Shown: piece after piece, positions 11,325-21,067 of the stretch | Numbering within the stretch: the first letter of the stretch is position 1 | Layout: every line of letters starts with the position of its first letter | From: Pseudomonas indica NBRC 103045 | GTDB lineage: Bacteria; Pseudomonadota; Gammaproteobacteria; Pseudomonadales; Pseudomonadaceae | NCBI RefSeq assembly: GCF_002091635.1 | Contig: NZ_BDAC01000007.1 | Coordinates: 124,001-188,000 of the forward strand | Reading direction: 5' to 3' | DNA length: 64,000 nucleotides | Notes under the pieces: model-generated | The model's database searches: none | What the model saw: the letters and a program-made list of their open reading frames with translations, nothing else | Told to the model about the DNA's origin: nothing | Translations under genes and position numbers: made by a program

Positions 11325-12341
11325 TCAACCGCAGAGTCGGTTGCGACCTTCCTGCTTGGCCTGGTACAGCGCCGCATCGGCGCGGGCGATCAGGTCTTCC
11401 AGGCTGTCCGACGCCTCCATCTGGGCCAGCCCGATGGATACGGTGACGCCCGGCAGCATGCCCACCGGCGAATAGAAGGTGCCGACCTGCTCCAGGCTCT
11501 GGCGCAGCCGCTCGCCAATGTTGCGCGCTTCGGCCGCGCCCAGTTCCGGCAGGAGGATGACGAATTCTTCGCCGCCGTAGCGGGTCATGTTGTCCTTGGG
11601 GCGGAGCTGGTTGCGCAGCGTGTGGGCGACCAGGCAGAGGGCATAGTCGCCGGCCAGGTGGCCGTGCTGGTCGTTGTAGGCCTTGAAGTGGTCCACGTCG
11701 AGCATCAGCATGCTCATCGGCTGGTTGTTGAAGGCGCAGCGGGTGCTTTCGCGCTGGAAGACATGCTCCAGCCAGCGCCGGTTGAACAGGCCGGTCAGGG
11801 TATCGACGTTGGCGTTCTGCTCGGTATCGAGGATGATCCGGTTGCCCTGGCGGACCCGCTCGCAAAGCAGCTCCAACAGGTTTTGCATCAACTGGGGAGA
11901 CTCGTTGAAGAGTGTCATCAGCGACTGGCGATGCAGGCGCAGGACCAACGACCGTTCGTTGGCCACGACATAGGCCGAGGGCCGGTCGTTGTCGATGAAG
12001 CTGATTTCCCCCGCACACTCACCCGGTTCCAGCGTGCTGACCGGCTGGTTATCGAGGGAGCCGAGATAGACCTTGAGCTGCCCTTCGAGGAGCAGATAGA
12101 GGAACTGGTTGCGGTTGAACGGGGAGAGCAGGATTTCCCCAGCCTCGAGTTCACAAGCGCGGAATTCCTTGAGCAGGTGCTTCAAGCTGCTGGCCGCCAC
12201 GTTCTGAAAAAGGCGCAGATGGCGGATCTGCTGCAGGTTTTCCTGCCAGTGGGCGGTTTTCATCGCAGCGAGGACGTGCAGAGGCTGGTGGGAATAGGCA
12301 TCGCGATATCGTCCCTGGGTGGCGAATACCGGCTTTGACAT
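11325..12341 (-). CDS. Diguanylate cyclase with N-terminal cyclic-nucleotide-binding domain
   Basis: 338 residues from MSKPVF. Residues about 40-160 form a cNMP-binding beta-roll (LEAGEILLSPFNRNQFLYLLLEGQLKVYLG ... PGECAGEISFIDNDRPSAYVVA). The C-terminal GGDEF domain has an intact active site GGEEF (from residue 256) and an allosteric I-site RPKD exactly five residues before it, so an active enzyme with c-di-GMP feedback is expected. No membrane segment: a soluble cyclase probably gated by a small ligand. The longer frame starting at 12392 runs into a hairpin, which argues for the MSKP start. Confidence 0.9.
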   Translation of the reverse strand: MSKPVFATQGRYRDAYSHQPLHVLAAMKTAHWQENLQQIRHLRLFQNVAASSLKHLLKEFRACELEAGEILLSPFNRNQFLYLLLEGQLKVYLGSLDNQPVSTLEPGECAGEISFIDNDRPSAYVVANERSLVLRLHRQSLMTLFNESPQLMQNLLELLCERVRQGNRIILDTEQNANVDTLTGLFNRRWLEHVFQRESTRCAFNNQPMSMLMLDVDHFKAYNDQHGHLAGDYALCLVAHTLRNQLRPKDNMTRYGGEEFVILLPELGAAEARNIGERLRQSLEQVGTFYSPVGMLPGVTVSIGLAQMEASDSLEDLIARADAALYQAKQEGRNRLCG

Positions 12342-12382
12342 TATTCCAGCGCCAAAGTTCTGGCAACGCTTGCCGAAAGTTG

Positions 12383-12401
12383 GGCCGACCATCGGTCGGC
12401 C
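12383..12401. terminator. Hairpin between the acyl-CoA synthetase and GGDEF genes
   Basis: Perfect 8-bp stem GGCCGACC (12383-12390) / GGTCGGCC (12394-12401), 3-base loop. It lies just past the synthetase stop, where its terminator should be, but the T-rich side (CTTTCTTTCC) faces the plus direction. On the minus strand the tail is only moderately U-rich. Confidence 0.5.
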
Positions 12402-12409
12402 TTTCTTTC

Positions 12410-14314
12410 CTAACTGGCGATCAGTTCAAATTTCACCGGGAAGGGTGCCAGCCGCCGCTCGATTTCCGCCCGACGCTGCGCATCCAGCGCCGGCACCCGG
12501 ATGTCCGCCCGTTGGCCGTGCCGGTCGTCGTTGCGGACCTCGATGCTTATTCCCGCATCCAGCGGTTGCAGCACGGATTCGAAGACGCGACGAATGGCGT
12601 CGAAGCGCAGCGCCGGCTTGAAGGTCTTGCCTACTGCGGTGACCGGAATGGCGTCGATGATCCATACATCCTTGGGGATCGCCGCGCGTTCCGGTATGTG
12701 CGCGGCGGCGTGCTCGAGCAGTTCCGCCTCGCTGGCTTGGGCGCCGGGCTTCAGTTGCACATAGACCACCGGCAGTTCGCCGGCCTTCTCGTCCGGCTTG
12801 CCGACCGCCGCGGCCATGGCGACGGCAGGGTGCTTGTGCAGGGCTTCCTCGATCAGTTGCGGGTCGATGTTATGGCCGCCGCGGATGATCAGGTCCTTGC
12901 TCCGGCCGGTGAGCCAGATGTAGCCGTCGGTGTCCATCCGGCCGAGATCGCCGGTGTTGAACCAGTCGCCGTCGACCCAGATGTCCTTGTTCTTGCTCGC
13001 TTGCAGGTACCCCTTGAACACCGTGATACCGCGCAGGCAGACGTTGCCGATCTCGTTGGTCGCCGCATCGCGCAGGAAGTTGCCCTGTTCGTCGAGGACC
13101 TTGATGGCGACTTCGCAGTAGGGCATGCGCAGGCCGATGGAGCCCGGCCGCCGCTCGCCCGCCGGCGGGTTGCCGCAACTGCCGCAGGTGCCTTCGGTGA
13201 GGCCGTAGCCTTCGATCAGCTTGAGTCCGGTCTTGCCTTCGAACTGGCGGATCAGCTCCACCGGCATCGGCGCGGCGCCGCACAGGGCGTAGCGCAGGCT
13301 GGACAGGTCGTGACCTTCGCTGGGGATTTGCAGGAGCCCGGCATAAATAGTCGGAACCCCGCTGAAGAAACTGACCCGGTGGCGCTCGATGATCTTCCAG
13401 AAGTTCTGGATCAGGCTCGGGTTGCGGTAGCCCTGGGGTGTGGCCAGGAGCACTTGGGCATTGCGGAAGAAGGGCGCCAGCCCGGTGACCATTACCCCGT
13501 TGACGTGGAACAACGGCAGGCCGCAGAGGGTGGTGTCGCTTTCGCCGAAATCCAGCAGGAAGGCCAGGATCATTGCCATCGCCACTTCGTTACGGTGGCT
13601 GTGCGGCGCCAGCTTGGGCGTGCCGGTGGTGCCGCCGGTATGGAAATAGGAGGCGATGTCGTCCGGCTGGATGTCCCGGCCGCTTTCCAGCCGGTCGGCC
13701 GGGCAGGCGGCGATCAGTTCGTCGAAGTCCAGCACCCCTTCCGGCAACGGGCCGCGCTGGGCCTTGATGGCATTGCGCTGCGGTTCGGGCAGCAGGTTCG
13801 CCAAATCCACGGTGACGATGGCGTTCAGGCCGGGCAGGTGGTCGCGCAGGCCGGCCACCTTGTCCCACAGGTCGGTGCCGGGGAAGGGGGCCAGGGTCAC
13901 CAGCACCTCGGAGTCGGAGGCGCGGATCAGTTCGGCGATGTGCTCGGGTTCGAGCAGGGGGTTGATCGCATTGACGATACCGGCCGCTTCGCCGCCCCAG
14001 AGGGTGAGGTGCGTGTGCGGCAGGTTCGGCAGGAGAAAGGACACCGCCTTGCCGGGTCGGATGCCCAGGCGGTGGAAGGCGTTGGCGGTCTGGGTGATCC
14101 GGGCGAACAGTTCGGCGTAGGTCAAGCGGTAGGGCGTCTCGTCCGCCGTACCCTGGAGCAGGAAGGTCAGCGCCGGTGCATCCGGGTTGCGCTGTGCGCT
14201 GCGGCGCAGCAGGTCATAGGTGCTGGAAGGCATGTCGCGCGCTTCCAGCGGGGTTTCTTCGATTCGTTCGACATCACGCAGCGAGGCTATTGGGGGAATG
14301 CGGTTCGCGTTCAT
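12410..14314 (-). CDS. AMP-binding acyl-CoA synthetase
   Basis: 634-residue adenylate-forming enzyme that activates a carboxylic acid with ATP and CoA. The AMP-binding P-loop is FHTGGTTGTPKLAPHSH, with later A-motifs YGLTEGTCGS and YIWLTGRSKDLIIRGGHNIDPQLIE. It is longer than FadD (about 560), with a C-terminal extension of roughly 70 residues after the catalytic lysine region (VGKTFKPALR). Substrate not predictable; in P. aeruginosa the homologue sits between rhlB and the same carboxylesterase. The next gene upstream (carboxylesterase) is 26 bases away, likely the same operon. Confidence 0.88.
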   Translation of the reverse strand: MNANRIPPIASLRDVERIEETPLEARDMPSSTYDLLRRSAQRNPDAPALTFLLQGTADETPYRLTYAELFARITQTANAFHRLGIRPGKAVSFLLPNLPHTHLTLWGGEAAGIVNAINPLLEPEHIAELIRASDSEVLVTLAPFPGTDLWDKVAGLRDHLPGLNAIVTVDLANLLPEPQRNAIKAQRGPLPEGVLDFDELIAACPADRLESGRDIQPDDIASYFHTGGTTGTPKLAPHSHRNEVAMAMILAFLLDFGESDTTLCGLPLFHVNGVMVTGLAPFFRNAQVLLATPQGYRNPSLIQNFWKIIERHRVSFFSGVPTIYAGLLQIPSEGHDLSSLRYALCGAAPMPVELIRQFEGKTGLKLIEGYGLTEGTCGSCGNPPAGERRPGSIGLRMPYCEVAIKVLDEQGNFLRDAATNEIGNVCLRGITVFKGYLQASKNKDIWVDGDWFNTGDLGRMDTDGYIWLTGRSKDLIIRGGHNIDPQLIEEALHKHPAVAMAAAVGKPDEKAGELPVVYVQLKPGAQASEAELLEHAAAHIPERAAIPKDVWIIDAIPVTAVGKTFKPALRFDAIRRVFESVLQPLDAGISIEVRNDDRHGQRADIRVPALDAQRRAEIERRLAPFPVKFELIAS

Positions 14315-14340
14315 GGTCCCTTCTTGTTGTCGAGTCGAGG

Positions 14341-15048
<708 letters not shown>

Positions 15049-15136
15049 TCAGGGGGTGGGCGAATCCGTGAAGAAGATGTCGCAAGGCTAAAACTTTTGC
15101 TCTTGACCTCTTCCGATCGCATTTCGAACGCCGCTC

Positions 15137-15152
15137 TGGTACGGGCTTTGCT
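15137..15152 (+). promoter_or_regulatory. Sigma-54 (RpoN) promoter of aapJQMP
   Basis: TGGTACG-GGCT-TTGCT fits the -24/-12 consensus TGGYACG-N4-TTGCW with no mismatch. It points toward aapJ and would give a 5' leader of about 310 bases. Sigma-54 control of amino-acid uptake through NtrC or a dedicated activator is common in pseudomonads. I did not identify the activator sites. The rest of the 15001-15475 gap holds no convincing gene. Confidence 0.75.
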
Positions 15153-15475
15153 AAGTCAGCACCGGACTGAAGATATGGCGCTTTGCCGGTAACACAGCGC
15201 GCAGAGCATGCGCCATATAACAGACAGAAGCCGTCCCGGCGGCTTCAATAGGTTCGCTAAGCGCTGCGGCTGGCGCAAGGTGAACGATTCGTCTCCAGCC
15301 CATTTGACCAATGGGCGAGGCGGGTTTTATGGCTGACGGAAAAACGGCCAACTAGACTCCGCCTTAGGCCTGCACCCCGGTCGATCCTGCTGGCGCCGAT
15401 AGGATCGAACGTGCCCCACAAAGGTACGGTGGAAGGGCCGAGACTCCAACACAACAAAAGCAACTGGAGGTTTTG

Positions 15476-16504
15476 ATGAAAATGGTGAAAACCACCCTGG
15501 CTGTGCTGACCACTGCTGCAGTGCTCGGCGTCAGCAGCTTCGCGCAGGCGGGCGCGACCCTGGACGCAGTGAAGAAGAAGGGCTTCGTGCAGTGCGGTAT
15601 CAGTGATGGTCTGCCGGGCTTCTCCTACGCCGACGCCAAGGGCAACTACAAAGGGATCGACGTCGATGTTTGCCGTGCGGTAGCCGCTGCGGTTTTCGGC
15701 GATGCCAGCAAGGTCAAGTTCAGCCCGCTGACCGCCAAGGAGCGTTTCACTGCGCTGCAATCCGGTGAAGTCGATGTGCTGTCGCGCAACACCACCTGGA
15801 CCAGCTCGCGCGATTCGGCCATGGGTCTGAATTTCGCCGGCGTGACCTACTACGACGGCCAGGGCTTCCTGGTGAACAAGAAGCTCGGCGTATCCAGCGC
15901 CAAGGAACTCGATGGCGCCACCGTCTGCATCCAGGCCGGTACCACCACTGAGCTGAACCTCGCCGACTACTTCCGCGCCAACGGCCTGAAGTACACCCCC
16001 ATCACCTACGACACCTCCGACGAAAGCGCCAAGTCGCTGGAGTCCAGCCGTTGCGACGTGCTGACCTCCGACCAGTCGCAGCTCTACGCACAGCGCATCA
16101 AGCTGGCCGCGCCGGATGACTACGTCGTTCTGCCGGAAGTCATTTCCAAGGAACCGCTGGGCCCAGCCGTTCGCCAGGGTGACGAAGAGTGGTTCGACAT
16201 CGTGCGCTGGAGCCTCTTCGCCATGCTCAACGCCGAAGAACTCGGCATCGACTCGAAGAACGTCGAAGAGCAGGCCAAAACCACCAAGAACCCGGACGTC
16301 GCCCGTCTGCTCGGCGCGGAAGGCGAGTACGGCAAGGACCTGAAACTGCCGAAAGACTGGGCCGTTCAGATCGTCAAGCAGGTCGGCAACTACGGCGAGA
16401 TTTTCGAGCGTAACGTCGGCGGCGGCAGCGAGCTGAAGATCGAGCGCGGCCTCAACGCCCTCTGGAACAAGGGTGGTCTGCAGTACGCACCGCCGGTGCG
16501 CTGA
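15476..16504 (+). CDS. aapJ: General L-amino-acid ABC transporter, periplasmic binding protein
   Basis: 342 residues with a Sec signal peptide ending at AQA (about residue 23). The mature part is a family-3 solute-binding protein (GFVQCGISDGLPGFSYADAKGNYKGIDVDVCRAVAAA). Close to AapJ/BztA: about 340 residues, longer than the usual 260 of glutamine/histidine binding proteins. ATG at 15476 is chosen over the TTG just before because GGAGG is then 5 bases away. First gene of aapJQMP. Confidence 0.93.
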   Translation: MKMVKTTLAVLTTAAVLGVSSFAQAGATLDAVKKKGFVQCGISDGLPGFSYADAKGNYKGIDVDVCRAVAAAVFGDASKVKFSPLTAKERFTALQSGEVDVLSRNTTWTSSRDSAMGLNFAGVTYYDGQGFLVNKKLGVSSAKELDGATVCIQAGTTTELNLADYFRANGLKYTPITYDTSDESAKSLESSRCDVLTSDQSQLYAQRIKLAAPDDYVVLPEVISKEPLGPAVRQGDEEWFDIVRWSLFAMLNAEELGIDSKNVEEQAKTTKNPDVARLLGAEGEYGKDLKLPKDWAVQIVKQVGNYGEIFERNVGGGSELKIERGLNALWNKGGLQYAPPVR

Positions 16505-16513
16505 CCGTTGTAA

Positions 16514-16583
16514 GTCACCACTTTCGGGTGGTGACTGTTCCAATAAAGACAACCCCGGGGCCTGCAGTCATAGGCCACCGGGG
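16514..16583 (+). terminator. Two tandem hairpins between aapJ and aapQ
   Basis: Hairpin 1: GTCACCAC (16514-16521) / GTGGTGAC (16528-16535). Hairpin 2: 11-bp stem with one bulged base, CCCCGGGGCCT (16553-16563) / AGGCC-A-CCGGGG (16572-16583). Neither has a long U-run (ATTTCTT after the second), so partial termination or 3'-end protection is likelier than a full stop. This would leave more binding protein than permease, the usual need of ABC importers. Confidence 0.65.
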
Positions 16584-16603
16584 ATTTCTTCATGAGGGCT
16601 GTC

Positions 16604-17788
16604 ATGCAAACTAGTGTCAATGCCCCGCGCCCACGCGGTTCGGTCTGGACCGATCCGCAGATACGCGCGTGGCTCTTCCAGATCATCGCGGTGATCGCCG
16701 TGGTGTCGCTCGGTTGGTTCCTGTTCCAGAACACCCAGTACAACCTGGAGAAGCGCGGGATCATCTCCGGCTTCGGCTTTCTGCAGAACAGTGCCGGCTT
16801 CGGTATTTCCCAACACCTGATCGACTATAACGAGAGCAATTCCTACGGCCGGGTATTCGTCATCGGCCTGCTCAACACCTTGCTGGTCTCGGTCATCGGC
16901 ATCGTGATGGCAACCATCCTCGGCTTCCTGGTCGGTATCGCCCGGTTGTCGCCGAACTGGCTGCTGAGCAAGCTGGCCACCATCTACATCGAGATTTTCC
17001 GTAACATCCCGCCGTTGCTGCAGATCTTCTTCTGGTACTTCGCCATCATGCTGCCCCTGCCGGGCCCACGGCAGAGCGTGAGCCTGGGGGACCTCTTCTT
17101 CATCAGCAACCGCGGCCTGAACATGCCGTCGCCCGATCCCACCGGGGCGTTCTGGCCGTTCGCGATCGCGCTGGTGCTGACCATCGTCGGCATCGTCCTG
17201 ATGCGCCGCTGGGCCATGGCCCGCTTCGAGGCGACCGGCAAGACCTTCCCGATCCTGATCACCGCCTTGGCGATGCTGGTGGTGATTCCGGGCCTGACGG
17301 TGCTGATCGCGGGCAACCCCTTCGCCTGGAGCGTGCCGGAGCTGAAAGGCTTCAACTTCCGCGGCGGCTGGGTGGTGATCCCCGAGCTGATGGCGCTGGT
17401 CCTGGCGCTGACCATCTACACCGCGGCGTTCATCGCCGAGAACGTGCGTTCGGGCATCCAGGCAGTGAGCCATGGCCAGACCGAAGCGGCACGTTCCCTG
17501 GGCCTGCGCCCGGGCAAGGCGCTGCGTCTGGTGATCATTCCCCAGGCCATGCGGGTGATCATTCCGCCGCTCACCAGCCAGTACCTGAACCTGGCGAAGA
17601 ACTCCTCGCTGGCCGCCGGCATCGGCTATCCGGACATGGTGTCGCTGTTCGCCGGTACCGTGCTCAACCAGACCGGCCAGGCCATCGAAACCATCGCCAT
17701 CACCATGAGTGTGTATCTGGCCATCAGCATCAGCATTTCGATCCTGATGAACTGGTACAACAAGCGCATCGCGCTTATCGAGCGGTGA
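16604..17788 (+). CDS. aapQ: General L-amino-acid ABC transporter, permease AapQ
   Basis: About 394 residues. Inner-membrane permease of the His/Glu/Gln family. It has an N-terminal TM segment (IIAVIAVVSLGWFLFQ), then the BPD domain. The coupling-helix EAA motif reads HGQTEAARSLGLRPGKALRLVIIPQAMRVIIPPL. An extra loop region around residues 170-240 is typical of the Aap/Bzt permeases. Start: ATG 16604 has GAGG six bases before it; ATG 16592 is an alternative adding four residues. Confidence 0.92.
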   Translation: MQTSVNAPRPRGSVWTDPQIRAWLFQIIAVIAVVSLGWFLFQNTQYNLEKRGIISGFGFLQNSAGFGISQHLIDYNESNSYGRVFVIGLLNTLLVSVIGIVMATILGFLVGIARLSPNWLLSKLATIYIEIFRNIPPLLQIFFWYFAIMLPLPGPRQSVSLGDLFFISNRGLNMPSPDPTGAFWPFAIALVLTIVGIVLMRRWAMARFEATGKTFPILITALAMLVVIPGLTVLIAGNPFAWSVPELKGFNFRGGWVVIPELMALVLALTIYTAAFIAENVRSGIQAVSHGQTEAARSLGLRPGKALRLVIIPQAMRVIIPPLTSQYLNLAKNSSLAAGIGYPDMVSLFAGTVLNQTGQAIETIAITMSVYLAISISISILMNWYNKRIALIER

Positions 17789-17798
17789 GGACAAGCGC

Positions 17799-18896
17799 AT
17801 GACGACCCATACTTTCAAACCCGACCTGCCGCCGCCGACCATGAGCGTCGGAGTGCTCGGCTGGCTGCGCGCCAATCTGTTTTCCAACTGGTTCAACACC
17901 CTGCTGACGCTGCTGGCGATCTACCTGATCTGGCTGATCGTCCCGCCGCTGCTCAAGTGGGCCTTCATCGAAGCCGACTGGACCGGCACCACCCGTGCCG
18001 ACTGCACCAGCGATGGCGCCTGCTGGGTCTTTATCAAGCAGCGCTTCAGCCAGTTCATGTACGGCTTCTATCCCGCCGAACTGCGCTGGCGCGTCGACAT
18101 GGCCGCCTGGCTGGCGGTGATCGGCGCCGCACCGCTGTTCATCCGGCAGATGCCGCGCAAGGCGGTCTACGGGCTGGGCTTCCTGGTGGTCTATCCGCTG
18201 GTTGCCTTCTGGCTGCTGCATGGCGGTTTCCTGGGCCTGGAGGACGTGCCCACCAGCCGCTGGGGCGGCCTGATGCTGACCCTGGTGATCGCCTCCGTGG
18301 GCATCGCCGGTGCGCTGCCGCTGGGCATCCTGCTGGCGCTCGGCCGTCGTTCGAACATGCCGGCGATCCGCGTGATCAGCGTGACCTTCATCGAGTTCTG
18401 GCGCGGCGTTCCGCTGATCACCGTGCTGTTCATGTCCTCGGTGATGCTGCCGCTGTTCCTGCCCGAGGGGCTCAGCTTCGACAAGCTGATGCGGGCCCTG
18501 ATCGGTGTGATCCTGTTCCAGTCCGCCTACATCGCCGAAGTGGTGCGTGGCGGTCTGCAGGCCATCCCGAAAGGCCAGTACGAAGCGGCCGCGGCCATGG
18601 GCCTGGGCTACTGGCGGATGATGGGCCTGGTGATCCTGCCGCAGGCGCTCAAGCTGGTCATCCCCGGCATCGTCAACACCTTCATCGCGCTGTTCAAGGA
18701 CACCAGCCTGGTGATCATCATCGGCCTGTTCGACCTGCTCAACAGCATCAAGCAAGCCACCACCGACCCGGCCTGGCTGGGCATGGCCACCGAAGGCTAT
18801 GTCTTCGCCGCCTTGGTGTTCTGGATCTTCTGTTTCGGCATGTCCCGCTACTCCCAGCATCTGGAGCGCAAGCTGGACACCGGCCACAAGCGTTAG
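17799..18896 (+). CDS. aapM: General L-amino-acid ABC transporter, permease AapM
   Basis: 365 residues, second permease subunit. N-terminal TM ([19 protein letters not shown]), a Cys-containing periplasmic loop ([10 protein letters not shown]), several TM helices, and the EAA motif [35 protein letters not shown]. Ten bases after aapQ with GAGGA ahead of the ATG, so clearly cotranscribed. Confidence 0.93.
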   Translation: MTTHTFKPDLPPPTMSVGVLGWLRANLFSNWFNTLLTLLAIYLIWLIVPPLLKWAFIEADWTGTTRADCTSDGACWVFIKQRFSQFMYGFYPAELRWRVDMAAWLAVIGAAPLFIRQMPRKAVYGLGFLVVYPLVAFWLLHGGFLGLEDVPTSRWGGLMLTLVIASVGIAGALPLGILLALGRRSNMPAIRVISVTFIEFWRGVPLITVLFMSSVMLPLFLPEGLSFDKLMRALIGVILFQSAYIAEVVRGGLQAIPKGQYEAAAAMGLGYWRMMGLVILPQALKLVIPGIVNTFIALFKDTSLVIIIGLFDLLNSIKQATTDPAWLGMATEGYVFAALVFWIFCFGMSRYSQHLERKLDTGHKR

Positions 18897-18907
18897 GAGT
18901 TACCCCA

Positions 18908-19672
18908 ATGACTGAAGCAAACAAACAGCCTGTCGCCGGCGATGGCATCATCCAGATGCAGGGCGTGCACAAGTGGTACGGCCAGTTCCACGTGCTCAAG
19001 GACATCAACCTGAACGTCAAGCAGGGCGAGCGCATCGTGCTCTGCGGGCCATCCGGTTCCGGCAAATCCACGACCATCCGTTGCCTCAACCGCCTGGAAG
19101 AGCACCAGCAGGGTCGTATCGTCGTCGATGGCGTCGAGCTGACCAGCGACCTCAAGCACATCGAGGCGATCCGCAGCGAAGTGGGCATGGTATTCCAGCA
19201 CTTCAACCTGTTCCCGCACCTGACCGTGCTGCAGAACTGCACACTGGCGCCGATGTGGGTGCGCAAAATGCCCAAGCGCAAGGCGGAGGAAATCGCCATG
19301 CATTTCCTCGAGCGCGTGCGCATTCCCGAGCAGGCCAACAAGTACCCGGGCCAGCTTTCCGGCGGCCAGCAGCAGCGTGTGGCGATTGCCCGCGCCCTGT
19401 GCATGAAGCCGAAGATCATGTTGTTCGACGAACCGACTTCCGCACTCGATCCGGAAATGGTCAAGGAAGTGCTGGACACCATGATCGGTCTGGCCCAGGA
19501 CGGCATGACCATGCTCTGTGTGACCCACGAAATGGGCTTCGCCCGCACCGTGGCGAACCGGGTGATCTTCATGGACAAGGGGGAAATCGTCGAGCAGGCC
19601 GCGCCGGACGAGTTCTTCACCAACCCGCAAAACGACCGCACCAAGCTGTTCCTCAGCCAGATCCTGCACTGA
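18908..19672 (+). CDS. aapP: General L-amino-acid ABC transporter, ATPase AapP
   Basis: 254 residues, polar amino-acid ABC ATPase. Walker [11 protein letters not shown]-loop in [10 protein letters not shown], signature LSGGQQQRV, Walker [15 protein letters not shown], switch His in [11 protein letters not shown] 11 bases after aapM. A much longer open frame upstream is only the frame-shifted shadow of aapM. Last gene of the operon; terminator 15 bases downstream. Confidence 0.96.
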   Translation: MTEANKQPVAGDGIIQMQGVHKWYGQFHVLKDINLNVKQGERIVLCGPSGSGKSTTIRCLNRLEEHQQGRIVVDGVELTSDLKHIEAIRSEVGMVFQHFNLFPHLTVLQNCTLAPMWVRKMPKRKAEEIAMHFLERVRIPEQANKYPGQLSGGQQQRVAIARALCMKPKIMLFDEPTSALDPEMVKEVLDTMIGLAQDGMTMLCVTHEMGFARTVANRVIFMDKGEIVEQAAPDEFFTNPQNDRTKLFLSQILH

Positions 19673-19686
19673 GGCGGGTGGTCGTG

Positions 19687-19712
19687 AAAAAGGGAGCTTC
19701 GGCTCCCTTTTT
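19687..19712 (+). terminator. Intrinsic terminator of aapJQMP
   Basis: Stem GGGAGC (19692-19697) / GCTCCC (19702-19707), TTCG tetraloop, extended by A5/T5 and followed by TTTTTG. A textbook terminator. Confidence 0.93.
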
Positions 19713-19758
19713 GTTATTGGCGTTGGTTGTATGCGTGGCGAATGAATTCGCCCCTACA

Positions 19759-19956
19759 GGGCACCTCTAAAAACGTAGACGAGGCAGTCAGCACAAGGCC
19801 TCGGCGGCCCCACAAAAACAAGCGAAAAAGCGACTGGGGTCGCATACGACTTTACGGGCTGTAAATGAGCATTTTGATGGGGGCGCCTAGCCTGGGCTCG
19901 CATTCGAGCTTGTTTTTAACGCAGTGATGACAACGCAGGTAGTTTTTAGAGTGCCC
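19759..19956. mobile_element. MITE-like element, 198 bp, imperfect terminal inverted repeats
   Basis: The left end GGGCACCTCTAAAAACGTAG (19759-19778) matches the reverse complement of the right end (GGGCAC-TCTAAAAAC-TACC, 19937-19956) apart from small gaps. Both ends are flanked by TACA (19755-19758 and 19957-19960), a 4-bp target duplication. It contains no reading frame of note, so it must be mobilised in trans. The sequence feels like one dispersed in Pseudomonas, but the parent IS was not identified. It fills most of the 280-base gap between aapP and the AraC gene. Confidence 0.7.
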
Positions 19957-19993
19957 TACAGAGGCTGCGTGCATTCGTTCGCCCGCAGGAGCC

Positions 19994-20950
19994 CTACGCC
20001 TGCGCCTCACGCAACCGCCGCCTGAATGCTCCCGGCGTTTCGCCGCAGAGTTGCTTGAACAGCTTGGCGAAGGTGGCGCGGTCGGCGTAACCGACTTGGG
20101 CGGCGACTTGTTCCAATGACGTGGTTGGGTTGCGCAGGGCGATCCGCGCCGATTCGATGCGCAGGCGCTGGAGGTATTCGTTGGGCGTCAGGCCGGTGCC
20201 GGCCTTGAAGCGGCGCAGCAGTGTGCGCGGCGAACAGTGCACCTGTTCGGCCAGGCGGTGCAGGTCCAGCGGCTCGGCGTGGTGCTTCTGCAACCAGTGC
20301 AGCAACGACGCCAGTGAACCTTCCTGCACGGACAGCTCCGGCAACAGCGGCGCGAAGCGCGACTGCCGACCTCGCCGCGTATCGAATACCAGGGCGCTGG
20401 CCACTTGCTGGGCCAGCCAGTCGCCGCCGTGCAGGCCGATCAGGTACAGGCACAGATCGAGCCCGGCCTGGGCGCCGCCGGAGCAGAGCAGGTGGCCGTC
20501 GTGGGTCAGCAGTTCATCGATATCCAGCCGGACCCGGGGAAAGCGCCGCCGAAAGGCATCGGCGAGCGACCAGTGAGTGGTGGCGCGCCGGCCATCGAGC
20601 AGGCCGGCCGCCGCCAGGATGAACGCGCTGCTGCACAGGCTGGCCAACTGCTGGGTGGCGGGGCGTCCGTCCAGCCAGGTCAGCAGCGCCGCGTTGGTCG
20701 CCAGGGTGCGCTCGATGACACTGCCGGTCGCAGGGAGCAACACCAAGCCGGCCTGCTCGGCGATCTCCAGGCCGCCGTCCACCCGGATGGTGGCGAAGCC
20801 CAGCTCCACCGTCTGGCCGTCCAGGCTGAACCGCCGAACCCGGAAGAGCGCCTGGCCCGCCAGTTGGTTGGCCAGCAGGAAGGCATCGCCGGCCATGCTC
20901 AGGCTGGAGCAGACGGTTTGTGGGCAGACATACAGGGCGACGTCGAGCAT
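19994..20950 (-). CDS. AraC-family regulator with DJ-1/PfpI-like domain (GlxA type)
   Basis: 318 residues. Residues about 1-190 form the glutamine-amidotransferase-like domain (LCSSAFILAAAGLLDGRRATTHW, with the usual Cys in LCSSAF). The C-terminal AraC double HTH covers roughly 215-315 (LAEQVHCSPRTLLRRFKAGTGLTPNEYLQRLRIESA and QVGYADRATFAKLFKQLCG). This architecture is shared with regulators of carnitine, choline and arginine catabolism. Divergent from the small gene at 21068; target unknown. Confidence 0.88.
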   Translation of the reverse strand: MLDVALYVCPQTVCSSLSMAGDAFLLANQLAGQALFRVRRFSLDGQTVELGFATIRVDGGLEIAEQAGLVLLPATGSVIERTLATNAALLTWLDGRPATQQLASLCSSAFILAAAGLLDGRRATTHWSLADAFRRRFPRVRLDIDELLTHDGHLLCSGGAQAGLDLCLYLIGLHGGDWLAQQVASALVFDTRRGRQSRFAPLLPELSVQEGSLASLLHWLQKHHAEPLDLHRLAEQVHCSPRTLLRRFKAGTGLTPNEYLQRLRIESARIALRNPTTSLEQVAAQVGYADRATFAKLFKQLCGETPGAFRRRLREAQA

Positions 20951-21067
20951 GGCGGCTCTCGCGATTCAGGGTTGGCGATTATGGCCACAAAGCTGTCGAT
21001 AGCGCCAATCGCGATCCAGCCTTTCGGCGGTCAGAATGCGCGCCATCGTCACTGAAGGAATACCGCC

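Noticed and set aside
17957-18907. Long plus-strand frame fused in phase to aapP
   Set aside because: This part is the shifted frame of aapM; aapP starts at 18908 with its own ATG.
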